In this document: piece by piece, positions 23,611-32,468 of the stretch
Layout of the letters: each line of letters opens with the position of its first letter
Numbering within the stretch: position 1 is the stretch's first letter
Notes under the pieces: model-generated
The model's input: only the letters and a program-made list of their open reading frames with translations
Told to the model about the DNA's origin: nothing
Database searches by the model: none
From: Bradyrhizobium sp. CCBAU 051011
Lineage (GTDB): Bacteria; Pseudomonadota; Alphaproteobacteria; Rhizobiales; Xanthobacteraceae
Length of the DNA stretch: 64,000 bases
Reading direction: 5' to 3'
Assembly: GCF_009930815.1 (NCBI RefSeq)
Contig: NZ_CP022222.1
Span: forward strand, 1,034,501-1,098,500
Program-made: the position numbers and the translations under genes

Positions 23611-25105
23611 AGGATTGTCCCCCGCGCTGACGCGAATTGCTGGTTTGGGGTGGGGAATTCCAGGGCTGAAAAAAGAAGCCACCGCCTTCGCCGCCCCAGG
23701 TGCTGCTGTCCGCGATGTCGACGGCGGGCGAAGGCCGGCGCGTAATGAAGCCGCCCTGGGGCTGGTCGCTCAGCACTGCGACGAACTCGGTGCGATAGTT
23801 GGTCTCGCGGCTCAGCGGCTCGTCCGAGACGACGATCGAGGACCGTGGCAATGCGGTCGGCGCGACGCGATCGAGCACATCCTGCGGGATGCTGATGCGG
23901 TCGAGTGCACTCCTGGCGTCGTCCCCGTTGTCGATCGTGACCGCGCTCCAGCGCAGGCCCGCGTCGTTGCGCGCCATCGCCGTGAACACATGCGTGCCGA
24001 TCCTCCGTCCGGGGTCGCGGATTACGACTGGAACCTCTATGGACGTATCGAACACCTCGCCGCCCCCGTCCGGCGCCGGCTTGTGCGTGTTGCGCCGCAC
24101 GTACAGCTTCTGCGTCGCGCGGCTGATGTAGATCGAGACGGGCTCGAGCGCGAGCTTCGCCTCGCTCGCCGCTTTGACGGCTTCGGCCTTCCGGGTCTCG
24201 GCCGCTTTGGCGGCGGTCTTGGCGACGACGGCGTCGGGCTTCGAACTCGCATCAGCCTTGGCTGTGTCGAGCTGCTTTGCTGCTTCCTCGGCCTTGAGGG
24301 CGGCCTTCTGCTTGCGGTCCTCGGCCTGCGCCCTGGCCTGGTCGGTCTTTGCGGCGGCGAGCATCTTGTCGGCGAATGCGAGCTCGGCTTCCGCGTTCCT
24401 CTTGAGCCCTTCCAGTTTGCGCAGCGATGCCGCGAGGGCTGCACTCTCGCGCGCCGCTGTCGCGGCGGCCTTCTTCGCCTCGTCGGCCGTCTTGACGGCC
24501 TCTGCAGCCTCGCGGGCCAGCGTCTCGGCACGCGACGGAGCAGCCGCGACGGCGTCGGCTTTCGGCATCAACAGCGCCGGATGGGAAATCTCGACCGGAG
24601 CCGCGTCGTTCGGCGAGATGATCACCCGCATCCCGATCCGCGTCCTGTCGAACAGCTTCTCCGCAAAGCCAAAAGGCATGCGAATGCAGCCGTGTGAGGC
24701 GGCATACCCGGGCAACGGCCCGCCGTGAAGCGCGATACCGTTCCAGGTGATGCGCTGCATGTTCGGCATCTCGGCATCGTCGTAAAGAGATGAGCGGTGG
24801 TCCTTGTTCTTCTCGACGATGGCGAAGATGCCGGCAGGCGTCTCCCGTCCCGTGGTGCCGGTCGACACCGGTGCGCGCGCGATCCAGCCGTCGGCGTCGT
24901 AGAAAGTGACGTGCTGGGTCTTGATCGACACGATTGCCATGATCGGCTCGCCTGCATCGCGCGGCGCCGTTGCCTCGACAGGTGGCGCGGGGCGCGCCCT
25001 TTGCGCCACGGCGGAGGCGGGCAGCGTCGCAAGCAGGGCCATCGCCGCGAGCCCCCAACGCCGCATCGTCAAGGTGGACTGCGCCATCGCCAATCGACTT
25101 GCCAT
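23528..25105 (-). CDS. L,D-transpeptidase (YkuD) with degenerate second copy, paralogue 2
   Basis: This 525-residue paralogue of the 20794-22299 product has the same order: signal peptide (WGLAAMALLATLPASAVAQ), YkuD domain with HGGPLPG and SHGCIRMP, a long Ala/Lys/Glu coiled coil (AEAVKTADEAKKAAATAA onward), and a second YkuD-like segment lacking His and Cys (YISRATQKLYV, IGTHVFTAMA). It adds a Pro/Gln/Tyr tail with repeated YPAQ/YPMQPG units. It should act in the periplasm on peptidoglycan. The start is uncertain: ATG 25147 and internal ATGs are possible; 25105 leaves a reasonable signal peptide. Confidence 0.87.
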   Translation of the reverse strand: MASRLAMAQSTLTMRRWGLAAMALLATLPASAVAQRARPAPPVEATAPRDAGEPIMAIVSIKTQHVTFYDADGWIARAPVSTGTTGRETPAGIFAIVEKNKDHRSSLYDDAEMPNMQRITWNGIALHGGPLPGYAASHGCIRMPFGFAEKLFDRTRIGMRVIISPNDAAPVEISHPALLMPKADAVAAAPSRAETLAREAAEAVKTADEAKKAAATAARESAALAASLRKLEGLKRNAEAELAFADKMLAAAKTDQARAQAEDRKQKAALKAEEAAKQLDTAKADASSKPDAVVAKTAAKAAETRKAEAVKAASEAKLALEPVSIYISRATQKLYVRRNTHKPAPDGGGEVFDTSIEVPVVIRDPGRRIGTHVFTAMARNDAGLRWSAVTIDNGDDARSALDRISIPQDVLDRVAPTALPRSSIVVSDEPLSRETNYRTEFVAVLSDQPQGGFITRRPSPAVDIADSSTWGGEGGGFFFQPWNSPPQTSNSRQRGGQSYYPAQRGYPAQQDYPMQPGYPMQPGRW

Positions 25106-25475
25106 GCCATGCCCCGGTTGAAATGCCTGTTCGCGCTTCTGTCGCATAAAGTGTCAGATCGTGATTCTTGAATCTACCAACCGCCGCCGGCACCACTCAC
25201 GCCGCCAATCGTCGCAGGGAACTATCGGTGCGCCCCCGGGGGAAATCTTTGCCGAGCAGGAAGAAAGGCGGCTCACGACTGGAATTGCCACAAACCTGAC
25301 ATGAGGATAGGGAGCATTTGCGTCGGTTATTGGGAACGAAACGGACGCGCGCCAAAGACAAAAACAGACATCCGGCAGGCATCGCGTCGTGTTCCGTACT
25401 GACCCGGAATGGACATCACCGCCCCTCTTCCGGCATTGCGGCATCTGATGCTATGATGCCTTCAGGGGAGCGAGC
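25106..25475. other. Divergent intergenic region between transpeptidase and amidase
   Basis: About 370 bp separate the starts of the minus-strand L,D-transpeptidase and the plus-strand amidase. It should hold both promoters, but I could not single out convincing -35/-10 pairs. GGGGAGCGAGC directly before 25476 is the amidase ribosome binding site. No gene was recognised. Confidence 0.5.
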
Positions 25476-26495
25476 ATGAAGCGCCGCGAGTTCATTTGTG
25501 ATCTCGGCAGTATCGCTTGGGGATTTTGGCCCGGCCGCCGCACGGTCATCGCGGCAATGGCTGCAGTGGTGCTGCTGCCGATCGACGCCGGCAACGCCGG
25601 CTGGCTGTCGGATCTCTTCAAAGGCTCTCCAAAGCAAGGCAAATCGTCAAGACAAGCCAAGCCGGCGAAGCACGTCGCTTCGCCCAAGTCAGCCGCTTTG
25701 GCGAAGCGTACAGCCTCGTCAAAGCGCCACACTGTAAAGCTTGCCGCGCTGGGTCCGGTCCAATTGCCCGCTGCCGCTTTGAAACCGGTCACGACGCGTT
25801 GCGAACCCGCAAAGTTCCGGATCGTGCTGGATGTGGGACATACCGCCGAATCGGAAGGCGCGATCAGCGCTCGCAACGTCTCCGAATTTGTCTTCAACCT
25901 GCGCCTTGCGAAGCAGATCGAGCAGAAGTTGAAGGCCGAAGGCTTTGCCGAGACCAGATTGCTTCTGACCGAGGGCAAGGCCAGGCGCAGCCTCTTCAAA
26001 CGCGTCGCCACCGCCAACGATCTGCGCGCAGACCTCCTCCTGTCGATCCACCATGACTCCGTGCCCAACAAATTCCTCGAGGATTGGGAATTCGAGGGAA
26101 AGAAGAGCCGTTTCAGCGACCGCTTTAGCGGATATTCCGTCTTCGTCTCCCGCAACAATCCGGACTTCAAGACGAGCCTCTCGTTCGCCGAACTGATCGG
26201 CAAAGAAATGAAGGCTCAGGGCCTCGAATATGCCAGGCAATATTCCGAGCCGATCATGGGCCGGCACCAGCGTCCGCTGCTGAACAGGGAAACCGGCGTG
26301 TATCGCTACGATGAGCTCATCGTACTGAGAAAGACCCGGATGGCTGCCGCCCTGCTGGAGGCGGGCTCGATTATCAACCGGGACGAAGAACTCATGATGA
26401 GCTCACCTGAACGCCGGAACATCATCAGCAGCGGCGTCACAGCGGCGGTGAAGGAATTCTGCGAGCCTCGATGGGGAATCCTCGGCCCACTCTGA
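25476..26495 (+). CDS. N-acetylmuramoyl-L-alanine amidase (Amidase_3)
   Basis: This 339-residue zinc amidase cleaves the bond between muramic acid and the peptide stem. It has an export segment (VIAAMAAVVLLPIDAGNA) after a KRREF start, a basic Lys/Ala-rich linker (about 45-95) that could bind the wall, and the catalytic domain from about residue 110. Zinc-site motifs are VLDVGHT (His122), the Glu of SEFVFN, LLSIHHDS, and the catalytic Glu in LLEAGSIINRDEE. Lack of SH3, LysM or AMIN modules makes it a minimal form. It is divergent from an L,D-transpeptidase, consistent with a wall-remodelling locus. Confidence 0.88.
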   Translation: MKRREFICDLGSIAWGFWPGRRTVIAAMAAVVLLPIDAGNAGWLSDLFKGSPKQGKSSRQAKPAKHVASPKSAALAKRTASSKRHTVKLAALGPVQLPAAALKPVTTRCEPAKFRIVLDVGHTAESEGAISARNVSEFVFNLRLAKQIEQKLKAEGFAETRLLLTEGKARRSLFKRVATANDLRADLLLSIHHDSVPNKFLEDWEFEGKKSRFSDRFSGYSVFVSRNNPDFKTSLSFAELIGKEMKAQGLEYARQYSEPIMGRHQRPLLNRETGVYRYDELIVLRKTRMAAALLEAGSIINRDEELMMSSPERRNIISSGVTAAVKEFCEPRWGILGPL

Positions 26496-26536
26496 TGGCG
26501 CGGTGGCGGCCTGCATCTCCTTCCGGCTCACCGCCT

Positions 26537-27658
26537 TCACCTCTTTGACTGCTTCTTGATCTCGTCGAACTTGGAAAGCGCTCGTTCAAATTTTTCGTTG
26601 AAGAGCCACATCGCATCCAGAATCTCGCGGAAGGTTGCAGATGTCTTGGCCCTGTCGGCTTGTCCAAAGGTGAGCATGCTGTTGTTCCGCAGATATCCCA
26701 TGATCCTAGGGTCGGAAATCCGGTAGTCGACCAGGTTGCGTGAGCGGAGTGCCGACTTGGTCGGGCTGGGAATGATCTGGATGAGTTCAAACAGCTTCAT
26801 CTGATCGATCGGGTCCGGCAGCGTTTTCACGATCGCCGGCACCTGCGGAAAAATATCCGCGTGCGCGTTCATGAGGGCATCCCGTACGGCGGTCCAGTGG
26901 TTGTACCGACGATCCAGATTGCCGGCCCGCGCCTCTTCCTTGTCGTCGCGCGCGTTCAGTGCGGGATCAAAGGCGGCTATCGACTTCTTTATCGCTGCCC
27001 ATTTCCTCTGCCCGTTTTGATCTTCGGATATGCCTGATTGCAGACTGCCCTTGTATTTGTTCGAGCGCGCATTCCCGATGTTCTGGTTGCCGTTTGTCTC
27101 GGCGAAGAACAGCCCCAGGCTGATGCGGCCTGCGGCTTCGGCATTGGCCGCATCAAGGCCCCTGGCTCGCGCAATGGCCGTGCCCAGATCGACAACGTCC
27201 TTGAATGGCGTATCCGAGTTTTGCGCGCTGACGGGCGGCGCCTGCATGATGTCGAAGAGTTTTCTGTACTCATCGAGCAGCGGTTCATTGTCGGCGCTGA
27301 AATACGCCGGAGGGATTCCGTATTTGTTGGGCCCGCCTATTCTGGACGGAAGCGCGTCGGTGAGGTCCTTGTACGCGCTCATCATGTTGTTGCGTGCAAG
27401 GTAGAGCGCCTGTCCCGGCAAGTTGGGCAACGGCTGGTTCGAATTGATCTGCGCGCGCCGCTGGCGCAGGATCTGCTCAAATTGGCTGCGTGAATTGTTG
27501 TATGTGTTGAGCGCATCCAACTGCTTTTTCGTGAGTGCGGCCGGCTCACCCATGGCAGGCGATATGAAGCCGAGATCGCAGATGGCAGCCGACGGCGTGA
27601 AGGAGAGTCCGAGAGCAAGAGCCGCCGCGGGCGCCGCAGCAAGGTGCTTTATCCCCAT
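26537..27658 (-). CDS. Secreted protein with faint lysozyme-like motif, function unknown
   Basis: This 373-residue protein starts MGIKHLAAAPAAALALGLS, a signal peptide with cleavage near TPSAA. The mature part is mostly helical. Residues ~160-200 read ISLGLFFAETNGNQNIGNARS then KYKGSLQSGIS, a Glu followed by an Asn/Gly-rich turn that recalls goose-type lysozyme or transglycosylase active sites, but I cannot assign a family. The in-frame upstream ATG (27697) adds residues before the signal peptide and is disfavoured. It is convergent with the amidase (41 nt between ends). A peptidoglycan-related role is inference from context. Confidence 0.65.
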   Translation of the reverse strand: MGIKHLAAAPAAALALGLSFTPSAAICDLGFISPAMGEPAALTKKQLDALNTYNNSRSQFEQILRQRRAQINSNQPLPNLPGQALYLARNNMMSAYKDLTDALPSRIGGPNKYGIPPAYFSADNEPLLDEYRKLFDIMQAPPVSAQNSDTPFKDVVDLGTAIARARGLDAANAEAAGRISLGLFFAETNGNQNIGNARSNKYKGSLQSGISEDQNGQRKWAAIKKSIAAFDPALNARDDKEEARAGNLDRRYNHWTAVRDALMNAHADIFPQVPAIVKTLPDPIDQMKLFELIQIIPSPTKSALRSRNLVDYRISDPRIMGYLRNNSMLTFGQADRAKTSATFREILDAMWLFNEKFERALSKFDEIKKQSKR

Positions 27659-27736
27659 GGCGATTTCCCATGCCCAAGTTTCATCGATACGACTCATTGT
27701 TCGTAAGCAGCGAACGCGCAGCTTGGCGACAAGTGC

Positions 27737-27817
27737 GTAGGATGTGTGGAGCGCAGCGATACCGATCGATTACAGATCGCGAAGATGATGGGTATCGCTT
27801 CGCTCCACCCATCCTAC
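27737..27817. repeat. Palindromic repeat (gtaggatg...catcctac)
   Basis: Two 27 bp arms (27737-27763 and 27791-27817) are inverted copies with two mismatches, around a 27 bp loop. The sequence gtaggatg-ggtggagcgaagcgatacc belongs to a second dispersed palindrome type known in Bradyrhizobium-like genomes. It lies just beyond the lysA stop and could form an RNA hairpin at the transcript end. Confidence 0.85.
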
Positions 27818-27821
27818 AAGC

Positions 27822-29087
27822 TCACAGCCAGGGTGCCGGCTTGTCCATCGCGATCAATTCGTCGACCTCGATGCGCGGGCGGACCACGGCGTACTGGTCG
27901 TCCTTGACCAGGACTTCCGGCACCAGGGCACGCGTGTTGTAGAAGCCGGACTGCACCGCGCCGTAGGCGCCGGCGGTCATGATCGCCAGCAGATCACCGG
28001 CCTTCGGCTCGGGCATGTTACGATCGAGCGCGAGGTAGTCGCCGGTTTCGCAGACCGGCCCGACTACGTCGGCCGTGATCGTTCGCGCGCCCTTCCCCGC
28101 CTCGCGAACGGGAAGGATGTCGTGATGGGCTTCGTATAGCGTCGGGCGGATCAGATCGTTCATCGCGGCATCGATGATGACGAAGTTCTTGGCCTCGCCC
28201 GGCTTCACATATATCACCCGCGAGACGAGGATGCCGGCATTGCCGACGATCATGCGCCCCGGCTCGAACATCAGCGTGCAGCCGAGGTTGTGCGTCACCC
28301 GCTTGACCATCGCGGCATAGGCGGATGGCAAGGGCGGGGCTTCGCGGTCGGCGTGATAGGGAATGCCGAGCCCGCCGCCGAAATCGATATGCTCGATCTT
28401 GTGGCCGTCGGCGCGCAGCGTCTGCACGAAATCGGAGAGGATCCGGAACGCGGTTTCCATCTTGCTGAGATCGGTGATCTGGCTGCCGATATGCATGTCG
28501 GTGCCGGTCACCTCGATCCCCGGCAGCTTCGCCGCGCGGGCATAGACCTCGCGGGCGCGTTCGATCGGAATGCCGAACTTGTTCTCGGACTTGCCGGTGG
28601 CGATCTTGGCGTGGGTGCCGGCATCGACGTCAGGATTGACCCGCAAGGAAATCCGCGCGGTCTTTCCGGCTTCGACCGCGAGCCTCGACAGCAATTCCAG
28701 TTCGGGCTCGGATTCGACGTTGATGCAGAGAATGTCGGCAGCGAGCGCTGCGCGCAACTCGGCCTCGGTCTTGCCGACGCCGGAAAACAGAATCTTGTTC
28801 GGCGGAATCCCCGCCGCCAGCGCCCGCTTCAATTCGCCGCCGGAGACGACGTCGGCGCCAGCGCCGAGCTTGGCCAGCGTGCGCAGCACCGACTGGTTGG
28901 AATTCGCCTTCATGGCGTAGCAGACCAGCGTCTTCTCGCCTGCAAAAGCCTCGGTAAAGACGCGGTAATGGCGCTCCAGCGTCGCCGTCGAATAGCAATA
29001 GAACGGCGTGCCGACGGTTTCAGCCAGTTCGGACAGGTTGACGGCCTCGGCGTGCAGCACGCCGTTGCGATAGTCAAAATGGTTCAT
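27822..29087 (-). CDS. lysA: Diaminopimelate decarboxylase
   Basis: This 421-residue fold-type III PLP enzyme makes L-lysine from meso-diaminopimelate. Visible are VCYAMKANSN with the PLP Lys near residue 60, SGGELKRAL, RVNPDVDAGTHAKIATG, HIGSQI, FGGGLGIPY, EPGRMIVGNAG, and the active-site Cys in GPVCETGDYL from the partner subunit. The length is normal. It follows lptM by seven bases on the same strand (lptM stop 29095, lysA start 29087), so argH, lptM and lysA probably form one transcript. Confidence 0.95.
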   Translation of the reverse strand: MNHFDYRNGVLHAEAVNLSELAETVGTPFYCYSTATLERHYRVFTEAFAGEKTLVCYAMKANSNQSVLRTLAKLGAGADVVSGGELKRALAAGIPPNKILFSGVGKTEAELRAALAADILCINVESEPELELLSRLAVEAGKTARISLRVNPDVDAGTHAKIATGKSENKFGIPIERAREVYARAAKLPGIEVTGTDMHIGSQITDLSKMETAFRILSDFVQTLRADGHKIEHIDFGGGLGIPYHADREAPPLPSAYAAMVKRVTHNLGCTLMFEPGRMIVGNAGILVSRVIYVKPGEAKNFVIIDAAMNDLIRPTLYEAHHDILPVREAGKGARTITADVVGPVCETGDYLALDRNMPEPKAGDLLAIMTAGAYGAVQSGFYNTRALVPEVLVKDDQYAVVRPRIEVDELIAMDKPAPWL

Positions 29088-29094
29088 GGCGTGC

Positions 29095-29361
29095 TCAGTC
29101 CAGCAGCGGATCGAGAACGAATTTCTTCTTGCCGCCCTTGGGGGCGCTGGGGCCGGCGTCGGTTCCGTAGGTCGAATTGAACACGCCGGGCTGCGCCGCG
29201 CGCTCGGCCTCGGTATCGGACGTCGCCTGAGCCTGCGGCGCCGCCGCGGTCGGCGGCAGGTCGAGCCCGCCCTTGCGGCCGCAGCCTCCGAGCGCGAGCG
29301 CGGTCACGCTCAACAGGATGATGGCCCATCCCGACGATGACGGGCGGTAGTTACTGATCAC
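29095..29361 (-). CDS. lptM: LptM-like small lipoprotein
   Basis: This 88-residue lipoprotein has a signal peptide WAIILLSVTALALGGC, where LGGC is the lipobox and Cys is acylated after cleavage. GRKGGLDLPP follows, close to the C-GxKGpLyLP start of the LptM/YifL family, then a Pro/Ala-rich tail. LptM stabilises the LptDE lipopolysaccharide translocon in the outer membrane. The position between argH/tlpA and lysA is the usual one. GTG 29361 is chosen because longer frames run antisense into other sequence and GGGGATTTC lies upstream. Confidence 0.8.
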   Translation of the reverse strand: MISNYRPSSSGWAIILLSVTALALGGCGRKGGLDLPPTAAAPQAQATSDTEAERAAQPGVFNSTYGTDAGPSAPKGGKKKFVLDPLLD

Positions 29362-29468
29362 GACGAAATCCCCAATGCGCGCCGCACCATACAAAGATTG
29401 CCATGGTCTGGCGAGTGCCGATCGGCCACTGACAACCATGAAATTGCAGCGAAATTTTCTCTTCAAGC

Positions 29469-30860
29469 CTATTTTCGCTCTTTTTCCAGCCGTTTCAGCC
29501 AGGCTTTGGCCTGCGAAACCACGTTCTTCGGCGCGGTGCCGCCATAACTGGTCCGGCTCTTCACGGATGCCTCCACCGACAGCACGCGCAGGGCATCGGC
29601 GGTAATCTTCGGCTCGACCTCTTGCATCGCCTGCAGCGGCAGTTCGTGCAGCGCCACGCCCTGCGTGGACGCCAGGCCGACGATTCGTCCGGTGACATGA
29701 TGGGCGTCGCGGAACGGCATCTTCAGCGTTCGCACCAGCCAATCGGCGAGGTCGGTGGCGGTGGCGTAGCCCTCGCCGGCGGCGGCCTTCATCCTGTTCT
29801 CGTCGGGCACGAGGTCGAGGACCATGCCGGTCATGGCGCGAATCGCCAGCGAGAGCGCGGAAAACGCCTCCATCGCGCCCTGCTTGTCCTCCTGCATGTC
29901 CTTTTGATAGGCGAGCGGCAGGCCCTTCATCACGATCAGGAGAGCATTCAACGCGCCAATCACCCGGCCGGTCTTGGCGCGCACCAGTTCGGCCGCGTCC
30001 GGATTGCGCTTCTGCGGCATGATCGAGGAGCCGGTGGTGAACTTGTCGGAGAGCCGCACCAGGCCGACCAGCGGCGAGGTCCAGATCACGATCTCCTCGG
30101 CAAAGCGTGACATGTGCACGGCGGCGATCGACGCTGCAGAGAGCGTTTCGAGCACGAAATCGCGATCCGAGACGGCGTCGAGCGAATTGGCCATGGGACG
30201 ATCGAAGCCGAGCGCTTTTGCGGTCGCGGCGCGATCGATCGGGAACGAGGTTCCCGCCAGCGCAGCAGCGCCGAGCGGTGATTCGTTCAGCCGCCTGCGC
30301 GCATCGGCAAAGCGGCCGCGGTCGCGCGCAGCCATCTCGACATAGGCCAGCAGATGATGCCCGAAGGTCACGGGCTGGGCGGTCTGCAAATGGGTGAAGC
30401 CCGGCATTACGGTCGCGGCATGTTCCAGCGCGCGGGACGCCAGCGCGTGCTGGAAGGCGGCCAGCGCCGCGTCGGTCTCATCGATCGTGTCGCGGACATA
30501 GAGACGGAAATCGGTCGCGACCTGGTCGTTGCGCGAGCGCGCGGTGTGCAGCCGGCCCGCAGCGGGCCCGATCAGTTCGGACAGCCGGCTCTCGACATTC
30601 ATATGGATGTCTTCGAGCGCACGCTTGAAGTCGAAGCCGCCCTTGGCGATCTCTGACAAAATCGTGTCTAGACCCTTGCCGATATTTTTCGCATCACCCG
30701 CAGTGATAATGCCTTGCGCGGCCAGCATGGCGGCATGGGCCTTGGACGCGGCGATGTCCTGGGCATAGAGGTGACGGTCGACGTCGATCGAGACGTTGAT
30801 TTCCTCCATGATCGCATCGGGACGCTCGGTGAACCGGCCGCCCCACATCTTGTTGCTCAT
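29469..30860 (-). CDS. argH: Argininosuccinate lyase
   Basis: This 463-residue member of the fumarase/aspartase superfamily cleaves argininosuccinate to arginine and fumarate. It starts [15 protein letters not shown], has HMNVESRL and [17 protein letters not shown] early, [16 protein letters not shown] in the middle, and the signature loop [12 protein letters not shown] with the catalytic Ser. The start at 30860 matches the conserved MWGGRF N-terminus; the frame extends to 31052 but overlaps the divergent tlpA. Overall length and motifs are standard. Confidence 0.95.
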   Translation of the reverse strand: MSNKMWGGRFTERPDAIMEEINVSIDVDRHLYAQDIAASKAHAAMLAAQGIITAGDAKNIGKGLDTILSEIAKGGFDFKRALEDIHMNVESRLSELIGPAAGRLHTARSRNDQVATDFRLYVRDTIDETDAALAAFQHALASRALEHAATVMPGFTHLQTAQPVTFGHHLLAYVEMAARDRGRFADARRRLNESPLGAAALAGTSFPIDRAATAKALGFDRPMANSLDAVSDRDFVLETLSAASIAAVHMSRFAEEIVIWTSPLVGLVRLSDKFTTGSSIMPQKRNPDAAELVRAKTGRVIGALNALLIVMKGLPLAYQKDMQEDKQGAMEAFSALSLAIRAMTGMVLDLVPDENRMKAAAGEGYATATDLADWLVRTLKMPFRDAHHVTGRIVGLASTQGVALHELPLQAMQEVEPKITADALRVLSVEASVKSRTSYGGTAPKNVVSQAKAWLKRLEKERK

Positions 30861-30984
30861 GACTTCCCGTGCCTTGCCATCTATATCGTCGAGCGTTCGG
30901 CGAAACGCCGGGCCGGTTTCGGCCGTAACTCGACCGTAATGCCGATCGTATTCTTGGGCCCTGCATAGCCGTAACTGATACAGG

Positions 30985-31668
30985 ATGACAAACGATATGC
31001 CCGAAATGCCCCCGCCCCGCCCGGCAAAGACGCGCCGGATTCCGATCGCCATCGGCGCGGTAGTGGCTGCGGGCGTGGTCGGAATCGGCCTGTTTTACGG
31101 GCTCGGCGGCCTCAAGCGCGGCGGCGATCCCACCTGCACGGGGGCGGTCGAACTGGCCCGCAAGATCGCGCCGCTGGCGCATGGTGAGGTAGCCGCGCTG
31201 ACCATGGCGACGACCCCGCTGCGGCTTCCCGACCTCGCCTTCGACGACGCCGAGGGCAAGCCGAGGAAGCTGTCGGAATGGCGCGGCAAGACCGTGCTGG
31301 TGAACCTGTGGGCCACCTGGTGTGTGCCTTGCCGCAAGGAAATGCCGGCGCTGGAGAGCCTGCAGACCACGCTCGGCGGCAAGGATTTCGAGGTGGTCGC
31401 CATCAACATCGACACCCGCGACCCCGAGAAGCCGAAAAATTTCCTGAAAGAGGCCAATCTGACCCGGCTCGGCTATTTCGCTGACCAGAAAGCCAAGGTT
31501 TTTCAGGATCTTAAGAATATAGGCAAGGCGCTGGGCATGCCGACTTCAGTGCTGATAGACGCCCAGGGCTGCGAAATCGCGACCCTGGCCGGCCCCGCCG
31601 AATGGGCCAGCGAGGATGCGATCAAGCTGATCAAGGCTGCGATGCAGCCAATGAAGGCGGGGTCATAG
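30985..31668 (+). CDS. tlpA: Membrane-anchored thiol:disulfide oxidoreductase TlpA
   Basis: This 227-residue protein has a single N-terminal TM anchor ([21 protein letters not shown], about 20-40) and a periplasmic thioredoxin-fold domain with the active site WCVPC (Cys113, Cys116). A cis-Pro follows in [11 protein letters not shown], with a further Cys in GCEIATL. In Bradyrhizobium TlpA is needed for cytochrome aa3 assembly, keeping copper-delivery proteins and CoxB reduced. Location divergent from argH matches what I recall for this genus. The start [10 protein letters not shown] is the only one with the anchor in frame. Confidence 0.93.
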   Translation: MTNDMPEMPPPRPAKTRRIPIAIGAVVAAGVVGIGLFYGLGGLKRGGDPTCTGAVELARKIAPLAHGEVAALTMATTPLRLPDLAFDDAEGKPRKLSEWRGKTVLVNLWATWCVPCRKEMPALESLQTTLGGKDFEVVAINIDTRDPEKPKNFLKEANLTRLGYFADQKAKVFQDLKNIGKALGMPTSVLIDAQGCEIATLAGPAEWASEDAIKLIKAAMQPMKAGS

Positions 31669-31688
31669 TCGTCAACTCTCATTGTGGA

Positions 31689-31733
31689 GGCGCGAAGCGC
31701 CGTCTCCGGACGATGCTTTGCATCGCCGGGAGA
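31689..31733. repeat. Two short palindromes after tlpA
   Basis: ggcgc-gaa-gcgcc (31689-31701) is followed directly by tctccggacgatgc-ttt-gcatcgccgggaga (31703-31733, nearly perfect). They lie just past the tlpA stop and could serve as a transcript-end structure, though no T-run follows. Confidence 0.6.
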
Positions 31734-31816
31734 ACCACGCGGCCCTGCTGGCGTCATTCAGCCTTCGATGCCGGTTACGCGGCTCCTCAGGATGAGGCCA
31801 GACAGGGTTTTGGAAT

Positions 31817-32005
31817 TCAGGCCGTAATATTGAGGTTGCCGCCGACGCCGGGGGCGAGATTGGCCGTCGAGGGGATGCCGAGCAGCGTATGGACCGCCGC
31901 TTTCTCCGCATCCGCGTTCTGCTTGATGATCGAGGTCTGGATCTGCTGCTGCGTACCCGCCGCCTGCATGCTGAGCATGCTCGAAACCATAGCCATCATA
32001 TCCAT
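31817..32005 (-). CDS. YjfB-like putative motility protein
   Basis: This 62-residue protein starts MDMMAMVSSMLSMQAAGTQQ, then QTSIIKQNADAEKAAVHTLL and a Gly/Asn-rich tail. The Met/Gln-rich helix followed by a second amphipathic helix is the pattern of the YjfB small putative-motility family. Those proteins are mostly seen in flagellated bacteria and have no defined mechanism. GGAG sits nine bases before the ATG. No flagellar gene is in the window, so this copy stands alone. The family call is tentative because the protein is so short. Confidence 0.6.
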   Translation of the reverse strand: MDMMAMVSSMLSMQAAGTQQQIQTSIIKQNADAEKAAVHTLLGIPSTANLAPGVGGNLNITA

Positions 32006-32468
32006 AACGCAGCACTCCAGGAACGTGAGGGCACCCTACCCCGGCACCGGTTAACGAATTCTGGAGATCGAAGAAAAGTTGGCAGGCGCGCGAAATGCAC
32101 ATCCCGTAACACGCGCCGCGTGTCGTGAATTTGTAGGCTGGGCAAAGCGAGGCGTGCCCGCCATTTCTAGCGATATATTTGGAGGCGTGGTGGGCACGCT
32201 TCGCTTTGCCCACCCTTCTGTAACGGGCCTCGATTAGTCAATCCCTTTGCGTTGTCCGCCCGCCGGGGTCTCGCTTCTGTACGGGGTCGGCGCAGGGCCG
32301 CCACCTGATGGGGTTGGAAGAGGATAGGTCGACCAATCTACGTTGTGCGTGCTCACGAGGGCGACCTGGTGGGCAACGGCCTGACCTGATCCATCGTCCC
32401 GGCGAAGGGACTTCGCTTCGAGAAGGCCTGGTGTTGTGACCCGCCCGAAAACTGTTGTGTCTCTCCTG
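32006..32468. other. Intergenic region with a palindrome and the distal end of an IS110
   Basis: No gene was recognised between the YjfB-like start and the IS110 transposase stop. It contains the palindrome at 32133-32220, and somewhere within ~32230-32460 the junction of the IS110 element. IS110 ends lack inverted repeats, so the exact base cannot be read from the sequence. Confidence 0.5.
32133..32220. repeat. Palindromic repeat (gtagg-tgggcaaagcg...)
   Basis: Arm gggcaaagcgaggcgtgccc (about 32140-32159) and arm gggcacgcttcgctttgccc (about 32192-32211) are inverted copies with one mismatch, around a ~32 bp loop. This is a third palindrome family, related in layout to 27737-27817. It lies beside the IS110 insertion. 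Confidence 0.85.
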
